A DNA stretch of 64,000 nt from Pedobacter foliorum (GTDB taxonomy: Bacteria; Bacteroidota; Bacteroidia; Sphingobacteriales; Sphingobacteriaceae): contig NZ_JABSNU010000007.1 in the NCBI RefSeq assembly GCF_013266735.1, positions 1-64,000 of the forward strand, given 5' to 3'. The position numbers and the translations under genes are program-made. A model generated the notes under the pieces. The model had not been told where the DNA came from. It searched no databases and saw only the letters and a list, made by a program, of their open reading frames with translations. Of the stretch, positions 27,347 through 37,472 are shown piece by piece; the stretch's first letter is position 1; each line of letters opens with the position of its first letter.

Positions 27347-27384
27347 GCAATGATGGTTTCATTGGGCTTCAAAACAATAATGAT

Positions 27385-28632
27385 ATGCTAAAGAAAAATA
27401 CAAATAGTTATGCCTGGGTGGTTGTTGGATTGCTGTGGGTGGTGGCATTATTAAATTATATGGATCGACAAATGTTGTCGACAATGAAGTCAGCAATGCA
27501 GGTTGATATTTCCGAACTGCAGTCGGCTACCAATTTTGGCTATCTGATGGCTATTTTCCTATGGATATACGGCTTGATGAGCCCTGTTTCAGGAATTATT
27601 GCAGATAAGTTTAACAGGAAATGGTTAATTGTAGGTAGTTTATTTGTTTGGTCGGGCGTTACTTTTTTAATGGGGTATGCCGAAACTTTTAATCAAATTT
27701 ATTGGCTAAGGGCGATTATGGGTGTAAGTGAGGCATTGTATATTCCAGCTGGTTTGTCTCTAATAGCCGATTTCCATTCGCCAAAAACAAGATCATTAGC
27801 CATAGGTATTCACATGACAGGGTTGTATATGGGGCAGGCCTTAGGTGGTTTTGGTGCTACTGTTGCAAGCATGTTCTCCTGGCAGTCAACGTTTCATTGG
27901 TTCGGAATTGCTGGTGTTTTCTATTCATTTATATTAGTTTTCTTTTTAAGAGAGAAAAAAGTAGGGGATGGCGAAGTGGCCTCTGATACGATAAAATTAA
28001 CAATTAAGCCCTCACTTTTTAAAGGATTAGCCTTGCTGTTTACCAATATTTCCTTTTGGATTATTTTGTTTTATTTCGCGGTTCCAAGTTTACCGGGTTG
28101 GGCAGCAAAGAATTGGTTACCTACACTATTTGCACAAAACCTCAATATTCCTATGGCAACGGCAGGTCCGCTATCAACCATTACCATAGCCGCTTCTTCT
28201 TTTTTAGGGGTAATTTTTGGAGGGATTTTGTCTGATAAATGGGTGCAGAAAAATATTAAAGGGCGTATTTATACCAGTGCTATTGGTTTGGCATTAACCA
28301 TTCCATCGTTATTATTACTAGGTTTTGGCCATTCCCTCTTTCATGTTGTAGGGGCAGCCGTTTGCTTTGGGATAGGTTTTGGAATTTTTGATGCCAACAA
28401 TATGCCCATTTTGTGTCAGTTTGTTTCGGCCAGATATAGGGCTACAGCATACGGATTAATGAACATGACCGGTGTGTTCTTTGGCGCTTTTATAACTGAT
28501 CTGTTAGGGAAGTCATCAGACGAAGGTAATCTTGGTAAGGATTTCGCCATGCTTGCCGGAATTGTAGTGATTGCATTAGCTGTTCAGCTTTATTTTTTAC
28601 GGCCAAAGCATAATGATTTTGTAGATGCTTAG
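27385..28632 (+). CDS. nanT: MFS sialic-acid/sugar-acid transporter (NanT-like), 415 aa
   Basis: Twelve hydrophobic segments are visible. The first-loop signature appears as GIIADKFNRKWLIVG (about 71-85), the MFS D-x-x-R/K-type motif, and NYMDRQMLSTM follows helix 1 as in anion:cation symporters. The central loop is about residues 190-215. It would carry N-acetylneuraminate across the inner membrane by proton symport; this is inferred from context since MFS sequence alone does not fix substrate. It is the only inner-membrane carrier in the operon. Confidence 0.85.
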   Translation: MLKKNTNSYAWVVVGLLWVVALLNYMDRQMLSTMKSAMQVDISELQSATNFGYLMAIFLWIYGLMSPVSGIIADKFNRKWLIVGSLFVWSGVTFLMGYAETFNQIYWLRAIMGVSEALYIPAGLSLIADFHSPKTRSLAIGIHMTGLYMGQALGGFGATVASMFSWQSTFHWFGIAGVFYSFILVFFLREKKVGDGEVASDTIKLTIKPSLFKGLALLFTNISFWIILFYFAVPSLPGWAAKNWLPTLFAQNLNIPMATAGPLSTITIAASSFLGVIFGGILSDKWVQKNIKGRIYTSAIGLALTIPSLLLLGFGHSLFHVVGAAVCFGIGFGIFDANNMPILCQFVSARYRATAYGLMNMTGVFFGAFITDLLGKSSDEGNLGKDFAMLAGIVVIALAVQLYFLRPKHNDFVDA

Positions 28633-28659
28633 TTTTTTAGTTAAATAGATTTATATAAG

Positions 28660-30234
28660 ATGAAGATACAGAGAGATATAAAGAAAGGCTTTTTAGCTAT
28701 GGCCATCGCCTTAGCTATTACCTCTTGTGGTAAAAAAATATACCAGGAAACTGGTGCCAATGCTGTAAAAATAAGCGCTGTTTCAACAGTAAATCCAATA
28801 TTCAAAAGGATGGAGTCGAACTCCTATCTTCGCATTGAGGTAAATATACCTGTAAGCGACAAAGAAATTACTTATAAAGCCCTTTCCGGGTCTTTAAATA
28901 AAGAATCATTAAAAGATATCGCTAAACTCGAAGTTTATCAGAGTAATGAAAAACCTGACTTTGGTAGTGCTGCATCAATTGGAAGCATTGTTCCTTCAGG
29001 TGATAAGTTTAGCGTTCCACTTGATGCAAAACTAAAGTCAGGGACTTATTATTTCTGGTTAAGTGTTAGTTTAAAAGACGATGCCAATATTGATGATCGA
29101 TTGGTTGTTAGGGCAGATGCCTTTACCGATTTATCAGGTATGGTTTATAAAATTAATCAAAGTAAGACTGTAGCAAAGCCTATTGGTATTGCCTTGCGTA
29201 AACCCAAAGATGAAAATGTGCATACCTACCGCATTCCGGGAATGGTTACTACTGATAAGGGGACTTTAATTTCGGTATATGATATCCGTTATGACCATAG
29301 TGGCGATCTTCCTGCAAATATTGATGTTGGGATGAGCCGTAGCGTAGATGGAGGAAAAACATGGGATGCCATGAAAAACATTATGGATATGGGAGGCCCT
29401 AATGAAAATAGTGGTATTGGCGATCCTTCTGTACTGTTTGATCCAGCTACTAAAACTATATGGGTTGCTGCCTTATGGAGTAAGGGAAACCGCTCTATCT
29501 CCGGTTCAGGGCCTGGACTTACGCCTGATGAAACAGGGCAGTTTGTGGTGACCAGCAGTACTGATGATGGAATTAGCTGGAGCAAACCTTATAGCATAAC
29601 TGCTCAGATAAAGAACCCTGAGTGGAGAATCTTTTTCCCTGGTCCCGGAAATGGTATTGCAATGGTTGATGGTAAGATTGTTTTTCCGGCGCAATACTGG
29701 GATGCTCAAAAAATGCCGCACTCAACATTGGTTTATAGTGATGATCATGGTAAATCATGGAAAAGTGGTATTGGTGCGAAATCTAATACTACCGAAAGTC
29801 AATTGGTAGAGACCACTGCTGGAACTATAATGCTTAATATGAGAGATAATAGGGGCAAATTTAGAAGTGTTGCTACAACAACTGATATGGGGAAAAGCTG
29901 GACAGCGCATTCAACTTCGTACAATACACTTGCAGATCCGGTTTGTATGGGCAGTTTTATTAAAGCAAAAGTTAAGGTGAAAGGCGTGTTGAAGGACGTA
30001 TTGTTCTTTAGCAACCCAAATGTTTCAAAAGGGCCAAGAAGAGATATTACCCTAAAAGCTAGTTTAGATATGGGCGAAACATGGCAACCTGCAAATCAAT
30101 TATTAATTGATGAACGTGAATCTTTTGGCTATTCTGCACTTACAAAAATTGACGACAATACGATTGGTATTTTGTACGAAGGCATCAGTAGTTTACTATT
30201 TGTTAGGGTTCCGGTAGATGATATTATTAAATAA
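28660..30234 (+). CDS. nanH: Exo-alpha-sialidase (GH33), lipoprotein, 524 aa
   Basis: A lipobox ends at C23 (LAITSCGKK), so the enzyme is membrane anchored, probably surface or periplasmic. Residues about 30-175 form the N-terminal beta domain found on Bacteroidota sialidases. The six-blade propeller begins with the arginine motif YRIP (about 190-193) and has five Asp boxes: SVDGGKTW, STDDGISW, SDDHGKSW, TTDMGKSW and SLDMGETW (about 228, 301, 360, 407 and 467). It removes terminal sialic acid from host-type glycans. It is one of two sialidases in the operon and 2 bp before the esterase gene. Confidence 0.93.
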   Translation: MKIQRDIKKGFLAMAIALAITSCGKKIYQETGANAVKISAVSTVNPIFKRMESNSYLRIEVNIPVSDKEITYKALSGSLNKESLKDIAKLEVYQSNEKPDFGSAASIGSIVPSGDKFSVPLDAKLKSGTYYFWLSVSLKDDANIDDRLVVRADAFTDLSGMVYKINQSKTVAKPIGIALRKPKDENVHTYRIPGMVTTDKGTLISVYDIRYDHSGDLPANIDVGMSRSVDGGKTWDAMKNIMDMGGPNENSGIGDPSVLFDPATKTIWVAALWSKGNRSISGSGPGLTPDETGQFVVTSSTDDGISWSKPYSITAQIKNPEWRIFFPGPGNGIAMVDGKIVFPAQYWDAQKMPHSTLVYSDDHGKSWKSGIGAKSNTTESQLVETTAGTIMLNMRDNRGKFRSVATTTDMGKSWTAHSTSYNTLADPVCMGSFIKAKVKVKGVLKDVLFFSNPNVSKGPRRDITLKASLDMGETWQPANQLLIDERESFGYSALTKIDDNTIGILYEGISSLLFVRVPVDDIIK

Positions 30235-30236
30235 TT

Positions 30237-32312
30237 ATGTACTCAAAAAGATTAATCTTCCTATTGGTACTGCTATTGCCGTTTGGATTGTTTTCGTACA
30301 GCCAAACAGTAAAAGTTGCGTGTATAGGAAACTCTGTAACCTTTGGCTATGGTTTAAAAGACCCTGCTACAGAATCTTACCCTTCGGTATTGCAGGGGTT
30401 GCTAGGACAGAAATATGAGGTTAAAAACTTTGGATTAAGTGGTGCTACGCTTTTAAAAAAGGGGCATAGGCCTTATTTTAAAACTAAGCAATTTGAGGAT
30501 GCAATGGCTTTTAATCCAGACATTGCCATTGTACACCTTGGTTTAAATGACACTGATCCCAGGGATTGGCCGGAATTTAAAGGCGATTTTGAGGCTGACT
30601 ATGCATGGTTATTGGATACGCTTAGAAAGCAGAACCCTAAGGTAAAGTTATTTGTATGTAAGCTTACGCCCATATTTAATGGTCATCCACGTTTTAAATC
30701 GGGTACAAGAGATTGGTATTGGCAAATTCAGGAACGCATTGTGGAGATTGCTAAAAATAACAATGCAGGTTTAATTAACCTGACAGCCGCTTTGTACAAT
30801 CGGCCTGATTTGTTTGCTGATAACCTGCATCCTGATAAAGAAGGAGCGGCTATTATTGCAAAAACTGTTTATGGGAACTTAACAGGTAATTACGGTGGAC
30901 TTAAGCTTCCAGAGATCTTTACAGATCATATGGTAATTCAAAGAAATAAACCCATAAAAATTTATGGTATAACAAATAGCAACGAGCAAGTAAAGGTTGT
31001 ATTTAATCATAAAAGCCTAAATGCTATGGCTGATGGTTATGGCAAATGGAAGGTTCAGTTTCCAGAAATGCAACATGGTGGGCCATATGAGTTAACTGTA
31101 CAATCGGGTAATAAAACCATTTCATTAACTGATATTCTTATTGGTGATGTTTGGTTATGTTCGGGTCAGTCAAATATGTCATTCCCCTTAAGTGCGGCTA
31201 AAACCGGAAAGTCGGAACTGGCTGGAATGAAGCTTGATAAGAATATAAGGTTGTTTAAGCTTAGCCAGTATGCAGAAACAAATGATGCAGCCTGGGATGC
31301 TCAGACTTTGCAACAGGTAAATCAGCTTAATTATTTTTCAGGAAAGTGGTCTGCAGCTACTTCAGAAACTGCAGCTGATTTTTCGGCAGTTGGCTATTAC
31401 TTCGGGAAAAAAATAGTCGCTGAATCTGGAGTGCCTGTTGGCTTAATACAACTTGCAGTTGGTGGTTCAACTATAGAATCGTGGATAGACAGGTACACTA
31501 TGGAACATGATGAACAGTTAGTTGATGTGCTTACTGATTGGCGCAAATCTGATTTTATACAAGAATGGGCCAGAGGTCGTGCAGATGTTAATTTAAAAGA
31601 AGCAACAAATCCTAAACAACGCCATCCTTACGAGCCAATATACAATTATGAAGCGGGTGTGGCTAAACTAACTGACTTCCCAATTAAGGGTGTAATATGG
31701 TATCAGGGCGAAAGCAATGCTCAAAATGTAGATTTGTATGAGCATACAATGCCCGTATTGGTAGATAGTTGGCGTAAAAAGTGGGGCTATAATTTTCCAT
31801 TTTATTATGTGCAACTGTCAAGTATAGATCGTCAATCGTGGCCATATTTCAGAGATGCCCAGCGTAAATTACTGCAGGTTATACCTAACAGTGGTATGGC
31901 AGTGAGTTCTGATGTTGGTGATTCATTGAATGTTCATCCCAACAGAAAAATGGAGGTAGGGCAACGACTTGCACTTCTTGCGTTAAAAAATACCTATCAT
32001 AAATTGGTAACTGCCAATGGTCCTGTTATTTTAAATGCTAAAAAAGAGAATAATAACATTGTGCTTTCTTTTACCAATGCTAGAAGTCTTTCTACACAAG
32101 GAGGAACTGCTTTAGTTGGCTTTCAGTTGATTAACAAGAAAGGCTATTGCTTACCGGCAGAAGCCAGTATTGTTAAAAAGCAGATAATACTAAAAATACC
32201 AAAAGGCGAAATTGTAAGAGAAGTGCAATACGCATATCAACCATTTACCCGTGCCAACCTGGTTAATGAGGCAGGTTTACCAGCTTCAACTTTTTCAATC
32301 CCATTAAATTAA
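30237..32312 (+). CDS. nanS: Two-domain sialate O-acetylesterase (SGNH + SASA), 691 aa
   Basis: After a signal peptide (residues 1-22, LFSYSQ), an SGNH/GDSL hydrolase domain (about 24-218) shows VACIGNSVTFGYG, GLNDTD and NLHPDKEG. A second domain (about 220-691) is the sialate O-acetylesterase type: DVWLCSGQSNM with the nucleophile serine (about 309), VIWYQGESN (about 483-491) and SDVGDSLNVHP with the catalytic Asp/His (about 557-567). It removes O-acetyl groups that block sialidase and lyase. The same two-domain build is known for the esterase of Tannerella forsythia. It sits between the two sialidase/epimerase genes. Confidence 0.9.
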   Translation: MYSKRLIFLLVLLLPFGLFSYSQTVKVACIGNSVTFGYGLKDPATESYPSVLQGLLGQKYEVKNFGLSGATLLKKGHRPYFKTKQFEDAMAFNPDIAIVHLGLNDTDPRDWPEFKGDFEADYAWLLDTLRKQNPKVKLFVCKLTPIFNGHPRFKSGTRDWYWQIQERIVEIAKNNNAGLINLTAALYNRPDLFADNLHPDKEGAAIIAKTVYGNLTGNYGGLKLPEIFTDHMVIQRNKPIKIYGITNSNEQVKVVFNHKSLNAMADGYGKWKVQFPEMQHGGPYELTVQSGNKTISLTDILIGDVWLCSGQSNMSFPLSAAKTGKSELAGMKLDKNIRLFKLSQYAETNDAAWDAQTLQQVNQLNYFSGKWSAATSETAADFSAVGYYFGKKIVAESGVPVGLIQLAVGGSTIESWIDRYTMEHDEQLVDVLTDWRKSDFIQEWARGRADVNLKEATNPKQRHPYEPIYNYEAGVAKLTDFPIKGVIWYQGESNAQNVDLYEHTMPVLVDSWRKKWGYNFPFYYVQLSSIDRQSWPYFRDAQRKLLQVIPNSGMAVSSDVGDSLNVHPNRKMEVGQRLALLALKNTYHKLVTANGPVILNAKKENNNIVLSFTNARSLSTQGGTALVGFQLINKKGYCLPAEASIVKKQIILKIPKGEIVREVQYAYQPFTRANLVNEAGLPASTFSIPLN

Positions 32313-32323
32313 AACACTACATT

Positions 32324-33505
32324 ATGAGCTATACCACCCAGGATTTACAGAACCTTAAAACATTTTACAACAATCAATTGTTAAACGATACTGTGCCTTT
32401 TTGGTTTCCAAGATCAATAGACACAGAGTATGGGGGCTATTTATTAATGCGTGATGAGGACGGAAGTTTAATTGATGATGATAAAGCCGTTTGGATACAA
32501 GGTAGGGCAGCTTGGCTATTGTCAACTTTGTATAATACCATAGAACCAAAACAGGAATGGTTGGAGGGGGCTAAGTTAGGAATAGACTTCTTAAACAATC
32601 ATTGCTTTGATGCGGATGGGCAGATGTTTTTTCATGTAACCCGTGAGGGACATCCTATTCGTAAAAGACGTTATTACTTTTCGGAAACCTTTGCCGTAAT
32701 TGCCAATGCAGCTTATGCTAAAGCCAGTGGCGATGAGGAAGCTGCAGCTAAAGCAAGATATTTGTTTGGCAAATGCATAGAGTACTCAACCACTCCAGGC
32801 TTATTGCCAACAAAATATGCAGGTACCAGACCAACAAAAGGAATCGGTGTTCCGATGATTATGATGAATACTGCACAGCAATTAAGGGAAACTATTGGCG
32901 ACCCGCGTTGTGATGAATGGATTGATAAATGGATTGCCGAAATAGAGCAATACTTTGTTAAAGATGACATTCAATGTGTTATGGAGCAAGTAGCACCGGA
33001 TGGAAGTATTGTAGATCATATTGATGGACGAACCTTAAATCCGGGCCATGCAATTGAGGGTGCGTGGTTTATACTTCACGAGGCTAAATACAGAAATAAC
33101 GATCCTCATTTAATTGCATTAGGATGCAAAATGCTTGATTATATGTGGGAACGTGGATGGGATAAAGAGCATGGTGGTATCCTGTATTTTAGAGATGTAT
33201 ACAATAAGCCCGTTCAGGAATATTGGCAGGATATGAAGTTTTGGTGGCCTCACAATGAGGTGATTATAGCTACCTTATTAGCTTATACAATTACAGGGGA
33301 CGAGAAATATGCCAAATGGCATAAAATGGTGCATGATTATGCTTATCAGCATTTCCATGATCCAAAGAATGGGGAGTGGTTTGGTTATTTGCACCGTGAT
33401 GGTAGTTTAGCGCAAACAGCTAAAGGGAATCTATTTAAAGGGCCTTTCCATTTACCTAGGCAAGAATGGTATTGTCTGTCTTTATTGACAGATCATTTGA
33501 AATAA
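32324..33505 (+). CDS. nanE: N-acylglucosamine 2-epimerase (AGE/renin-binding-protein family), 393 aa
   Basis: The (alpha/alpha)6-barrel family is recognised from DTEYGGYLLMRDEDG, AVWIQGRAAWLLS (about 52-64), RKRRYYFSETFAVIA, NPGHAIEGAWF (about 239-249) and EYWQDMKFWWPHNEVI (about 299-314), which hold the catalytic histidines. It converts N-acetylmannosamine from NanA into N-acetylglucosamine without phosphorylation. This is the Bacteroidota route instead of the NanK/NanE-6-phosphate route. No sugar kinase is in the operon, so GlcNAc kinase (RokA type) must be elsewhere. No signal peptide. Confidence 0.92.
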   Translation: MSYTTQDLQNLKTFYNNQLLNDTVPFWFPRSIDTEYGGYLLMRDEDGSLIDDDKAVWIQGRAAWLLSTLYNTIEPKQEWLEGAKLGIDFLNNHCFDADGQMFFHVTREGHPIRKRRYYFSETFAVIANAAYAKASGDEEAAAKARYLFGKCIEYSTTPGLLPTKYAGTRPTKGIGVPMIMMNTAQQLRETIGDPRCDEWIDKWIAEIEQYFVKDDIQCVMEQVAPDGSIVDHIDGRTLNPGHAIEGAWFILHEAKYRNNDPHLIALGCKMLDYMWERGWDKEHGGILYFRDVYNKPVQEYWQDMKFWWPHNEVIIATLLAYTITGDEKYAKWHKMVHDYAYQHFHDPKNGEWFGYLHRDGSLAQTAKGNLFKGPFHLPRQEWYCLSLLTDHLK

Positions 33506-33540
33506 TATAATTAACTGAAAATAAGTAAATAAACTAAGCT

Positions 33541-34716
33541 ATGTTAAAGTGTCTTCTCTTTCTTTCATTATCGTTTACCTCAAGCTTAATCTTTGCTCAG
33601 GATACACCGGTTACGGTGTTTGAATCTGGAAAAGATGGCTATAAGAATTTCAGAATCCCAGCAATGATCAATCTTCCTGATGGACAAATACTTGCTTTTT
33701 CAGAAGGAAGAGTAAACAATGCAGGAGACTTTGGTGATGTAAATGTGGTACTTAAACGTAGTAGCGATAAAGGAAAAACATGGGGGCCGCTGCAACTCGT
33801 TGCCGACTATGATAAGCTGCAAGCAGGCAACCCTGCACCGGTAGTTGATTTAACAGATCCGCTTTACCCGAAAGGCAGAATCTTCCTGTTTTATAACACA
33901 GGAAACAATCATGAAGCAGACATTAGAAAAGCCAATGGCTATAAGCAGGTTTGGTATAAAACCTCTGTAGATGGTGGTAAAACATGGTCTGAAGCAGTTG
34001 ATATTACCGTTCAGGTTCATCGTTTAAAACAACCTTTAATCAATCCGTTGTGGAACTTTAGTGAGGACTGGAGGTATTATGCCAATACGCCCGGCCATGC
34101 CTTGCAATTTAGGTATGGTAAATACAAAGGCCGCATATATGTAGCTGCCAATCATACGACAGGCGATCCGAAAAACAAATTTGAAGATTATAATGCGCAC
34201 GGGTTTTACTCCGACGACCATGGGAAAACCTTTAAGATTAGTGAGAATGTGAGTTTTCCTGGAAGTAATGAGTCTATGGCTGCTGAATTGGATGGGGGTA
34301 AATTGATGATGAATAGTCGCAATCAGCAAGGTGACGTTCGTGAGAGAATTGTTTCTGTAAGTTCTGATGGTGGGGTCAAATGGGATACTACATATTTTGA
34401 TCACAACCTTCCTGATCCTGTTAATCAGGGTAGTATCTTATCTTTTAAAGATAAAAATGGAAAGCTGCTTCTTGCATTTTGTAATGCTGCAGACACAAAA
34501 TACAGAGACAATCTGACTTTAAGGATTAGCGATAATGAAGGTAAAAGCTGGTTTAAAAACATCGTTATCAATAAAAATCCTTCTGATACAAAATCAGATT
34601 ACACAGCTTACTCAGATTTAATTAAGCTTGATGATAGTAAAATAGGGGTGCTGTATGAATTTAATGATTATGGTAAAATAGTTTTTACAACTGTTAATTG
34701 GAGAAAAACGAAGTAA
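33541..34716 (+). CDS. Secreted exo-alpha-sialidase (GH33), 391 aa
   Basis: A signal peptide (residues 1-19, SLIFAQ) is followed directly by the propeller with FRIP (about 37-40) and five Asp-box-like motifs: SSDKGKTW, SVDGGKTW, SDDHGKTF, SSDGGVKW and SDNEGKSW. It lacks the N-terminal domain and lipobox of the other sialidase (28660), so the two probably act at different places or on different linkages. It is not a recent duplicate, as the sequences differ throughout. The hexosaminidase gene follows 1 bp after its stop, consistent with stepwise trimming of glycan ends. Confidence 0.9.
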   Translation: MLKCLLFLSLSFTSSLIFAQDTPVTVFESGKDGYKNFRIPAMINLPDGQILAFSEGRVNNAGDFGDVNVVLKRSSDKGKTWGPLQLVADYDKLQAGNPAPVVDLTDPLYPKGRIFLFYNTGNNHEADIRKANGYKQVWYKTSVDGGKTWSEAVDITVQVHRLKQPLINPLWNFSEDWRYYANTPGHALQFRYGKYKGRIYVAANHTTGDPKNKFEDYNAHGFYSDDHGKTFKISENVSFPGSNESMAAELDGGKLMMNSRNQQGDVRERIVSVSSDGGVKWDTTYFDHNLPDPVNQGSILSFKDKNGKLLLAFCNAADTKYRDNLTLRISDNEGKSWFKNIVINKNPSDTKSDYTAYSDLIKLDDSKIGVLYEFNDYGKIVFTTVNWRKTK

Positions 34717-34717
34717 C

Positions 34718-36682
34718 ATGATTAAAAGATTTCTAGTGCTACTGCTTGTATTAGGCATAAATGCAGGCGCACAAACGGCTGTTAAGGAGAAACCATCATT
34801 AATTCCGTTACCTCAGAAATTGGAGTGGAAAAATGGTCAGTTCGCACTTAAAAACTATAAGGAAATTGTGGTTAAAAATGCTTCTCTTTATCAGGAAGCT
34901 GAGTTATTGCAAAAGCAGCTAAAGGAACTGGGACTAGTGGTTCCAATTAAAAAGGGGGTGGATAACAATTCTAACCAACCTAAAATTGTTCTTGAATTGG
35001 GAAAGATTGAAACGCAGGATTCAACAGCAGAAGCTTATAAACTCAATATAGATGTCAAGGCAATAACAATTAAAGGCTCCGGTAATTCGGGTGTGTTTTA
35101 TGGTTTGCAAACCTTAAAGCAGCTTATTGGTGCAGCGAATAATGTACAGGCTTGTAGCATTACTGATTGGCCAGCTTTTTCGTGGAGGGGGTATATGATT
35201 GATGCTGGACGCAATTTTCAACCTATGGATTTGTTGAAACAGCAAATTGATGTGATTGCGGCATATAAACTCAATATTTTTCATTTCCATTTTACAGAAG
35301 ATATTGCATGGCGACTGGAGAGTAAGCTGTATCCACAGTTAACCAATCCGGAAACAATGATTCGTAATAAAGGAAGTTTTTATACTCAGAATGACCTTAA
35401 AGAATTAATAAACTATTGTAAAGAACGCCACATTACTCTGGTTCCTGAGATAGATATGCCTGGCCATAGTGCCGCGTTTAAAAGGGCTATGAAAATGGAT
35501 ATGCAAAGCGATAGCGGTTTGGTTATTGTAAAGAATATCTTAAATGAATTTTGCGATACTTTTGATGTTCCTTATATCCATATCGGTGCTGACGAGGTTA
35601 AAATCACTAATAATAACTTTCTTCCGGAAGTAATTGCTTTACTGGAAAAGCGCGGTAAAAAAGTGATAGGATGGGAGCCAGGAGGGAAATTTAAAGAAAG
35701 TACCATCAGACAATTATGGATGGAAGACGCTACAAAAGTTAGTGCCAATCATAATGTGAAATACATAGACTCACGTCATTTGTACATTAATCATATGGAT
35801 CCACTGGAAAGTGTGGTGTCTATATTTAAAGGGAAAATTGCCAATCTGGATAAAGGAAATGATGCCGCATTAGGTGGAACACTTTGCGTATGGCCAGATC
35901 GTAGGGTAAGCAAACCTGAGGATGTATTTATGCAAACCGCTGTATATCCGGCAGTGTTGGCTTTTGCCGAAAGAAGCTGGCGTGGTGGTGGGCAACCGGG
36001 CTGGTTAACCTATGTAGGGTTGGATGGTTCAAAAGAGGTTAGCGTTTTTAAAGAATTTGAGCATCGACTACTGAACCATAAACAGCGCTACTTTTCAAAA
36101 ATGCCATTCCCATACCAGGCGCAATCACATTTGAAATGGCAGTTTTATGGCCCATTTAATAATCAAGGCGATCTTTCTAAGCAGTTCTATCCGCAAGAAG
36201 CAACAGAAATAGACACCAACAAAGCAACACTAACGGCTATTGGTGGCACTTTTATTTTAAGGCACTGGTGGGGGCCTGTAGTAACAGGATTAATAGAAAA
36301 ACCCGAAGAAAACACAACCTGGTATGCAAGTACTAAAATATGGAGCGATAAAGATCAGCTACAAAATTTCTGGATAGGCTTTAATAATATTTCCAGATCG
36401 TATGGTTCAGATTCTCCGGATGAGGGGACCTGGGACAATAGAAAGAGCGAAGTATTGGTTAACGGGAAGCTCATAGCACCTCCGCACTGGAAACAGGCAG
36501 GAGCTAAGGGCAATTTAGAACTGCCACTTATTGACGAGGGATATGAATTCCGTGAACCTACCAAGGTTCAGCTAAAAAAAGGATGGAACACTATTTTAGT
36601 TAAGCTGCCTGTAGGGTCTTTTAAAGGCAAAGATTGGCAAAATCCGGAAAAGTGGATGTTCACTGTGGTACCTTGGCTTTAA
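34718..36682 (+). CDS. Beta-N-acetylhexosaminidase (GH20), 654 aa
   Basis: A signal peptide (residues 1-19, GINAGA) precedes a GH20 N-terminal domain (about 25-145) and the catalytic TIM barrel (about 160-450) with WRGYMIDAGRNFQ, HFHFTEDIAWR (about 189-199) and YIHIGADEV carrying the Asp-Glu catalytic pair (about 290-291). A C-terminal beta region of about 170 residues follows. It releases GlcNAc or GalNAc exposed after sialic acid (and galactose) removal. It is the last gene of the sialic-acid operon. The sequence HFTED differs from the common H-x-x-DD form, which is a tolerated variant. Confidence 0.9.
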   Translation: MIKRFLVLLLVLGINAGAQTAVKEKPSLIPLPQKLEWKNGQFALKNYKEIVVKNASLYQEAELLQKQLKELGLVVPIKKGVDNNSNQPKIVLELGKIETQDSTAEAYKLNIDVKAITIKGSGNSGVFYGLQTLKQLIGAANNVQACSITDWPAFSWRGYMIDAGRNFQPMDLLKQQIDVIAAYKLNIFHFHFTEDIAWRLESKLYPQLTNPETMIRNKGSFYTQNDLKELINYCKERHITLVPEIDMPGHSAAFKRAMKMDMQSDSGLVIVKNILNEFCDTFDVPYIHIGADEVKITNNNFLPEVIALLEKRGKKVIGWEPGGKFKESTIRQLWMEDATKVSANHNVKYIDSRHLYINHMDPLESVVSIFKGKIANLDKGNDAALGGTLCVWPDRRVSKPEDVFMQTAVYPAVLAFAERSWRGGGQPGWLTYVGLDGSKEVSVFKEFEHRLLNHKQRYFSKMPFPYQAQSHLKWQFYGPFNNQGDLSKQFYPQEATEIDTNKATLTAIGGTFILRHWWGPVVTGLIEKPEENTTWYASTKIWSDKDQLQNFWIGFNNISRSYGSDSPDEGTWDNRKSEVLVNGKLIAPPHWKQAGAKGNLELPLIDEGYEFREPTKVQLKKGWNTILVKLPVGSFKGKDWQNPEKWMFTVVPWL

Positions 36683-36725
36683 ATTTGATAGGCTCCAAAG
36701 TATTACGTGAAAAGTGATCCTTTAT

Positions 36726-37472
36726 ATGATTAAAAACTACAAACTCCTATTATATCTATCTCTTGTATTTTTCGCCTCTTGTTCTTCTGTTTATATGCCC
36801 AATGTGCCTAATACACCGATGCTAAGCCAAAAAGGGGAATTTAGCGGGGGTGGACATATCTCACTTCGTGGTAATATGAGCTTAAACGGGGCCTACGCTG
36901 CTTCGGATCATATTGGTGTACTGTTTAGTGGTTCGTATATGAACAATGAAAAGAACAGCAAAGATTATAGACATAAATTAGTAGAGATCGGCGGTGGATA
37001 TTTTGACACTTTTGGTCCGGACAATAACAGGATCATAGAAATATATGCCGGATTTGGTGCTGGAAAAACGAACCGTGCATTCAGGACGTTTGATGATAAT
37101 GACATACTAACAAATACAGATCTGGAGGAAGTTACCTACAATAAAACCTTTCTTCAGGTAAATTACAGTTCTAAGAAAAAGAACAACTTAAGGCTTTTTG
37201 GTACAGATTTTCCTATAAATTATGGAACGGCATTGCGCATCAGCAGTGTGCAAATGAAAACATTTATGCGCAATTCTATTGGGCAAACCAGAGAAGGAAA
37301 TACTTTTCTGGAACCAATTTTCTTTACCAGAATGCAGTTAAGTGACGCTGTACAGCTGCAATATACATCAAGTGGTAACTTTGGCCTTAACAGCCGTAAA
37401 TTTATGAGCGCCGGTAATTCAATATTTACCATTGGCGCTGTCATAAGTGTTGGTGGAAAAAAGAGCAAATAA
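36726..37472 (+). CDS. Lipoprotein/outer-membrane protein of unknown function, 248 aa
   Basis: I choose the ATG at 36726; a GTG 12 bp upstream is possible. A lipobox ends at C19 (FFASCSS). The rest is Gly- and aromatic-rich with strand-like segments (GGHISLRGNMSLNGAYAASDHIGVLFSGSYM is a long beta-like stretch), suggesting a small beta-barrel or beta-sandwich. No family is recognised. It begins 43 bp after the hexosaminidase and may be the distal gene of that operon. Its last codons form one arm of a bidirectional terminator shared with the convergent neighbour. Confidence 0.65.
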   Translation: MIKNYKLLLYLSLVFFASCSSVYMPNVPNTPMLSQKGEFSGGGHISLRGNMSLNGAYAASDHIGVLFSGSYMNNEKNSKDYRHKLVEIGGGYFDTFGPDNNRIIEIYAGFGAGKTNRAFRTFDDNDILTNTDLEEVTYNKTFLQVNYSSKKKNNLRLFGTDFPINYGTALRISSVQMKTFMRNSIGQTREGNTFLEPIFFTRMQLSDAVQLQYTSSGNFGLNSRKFMSAGNSIFTIGAVISVGGKKSK

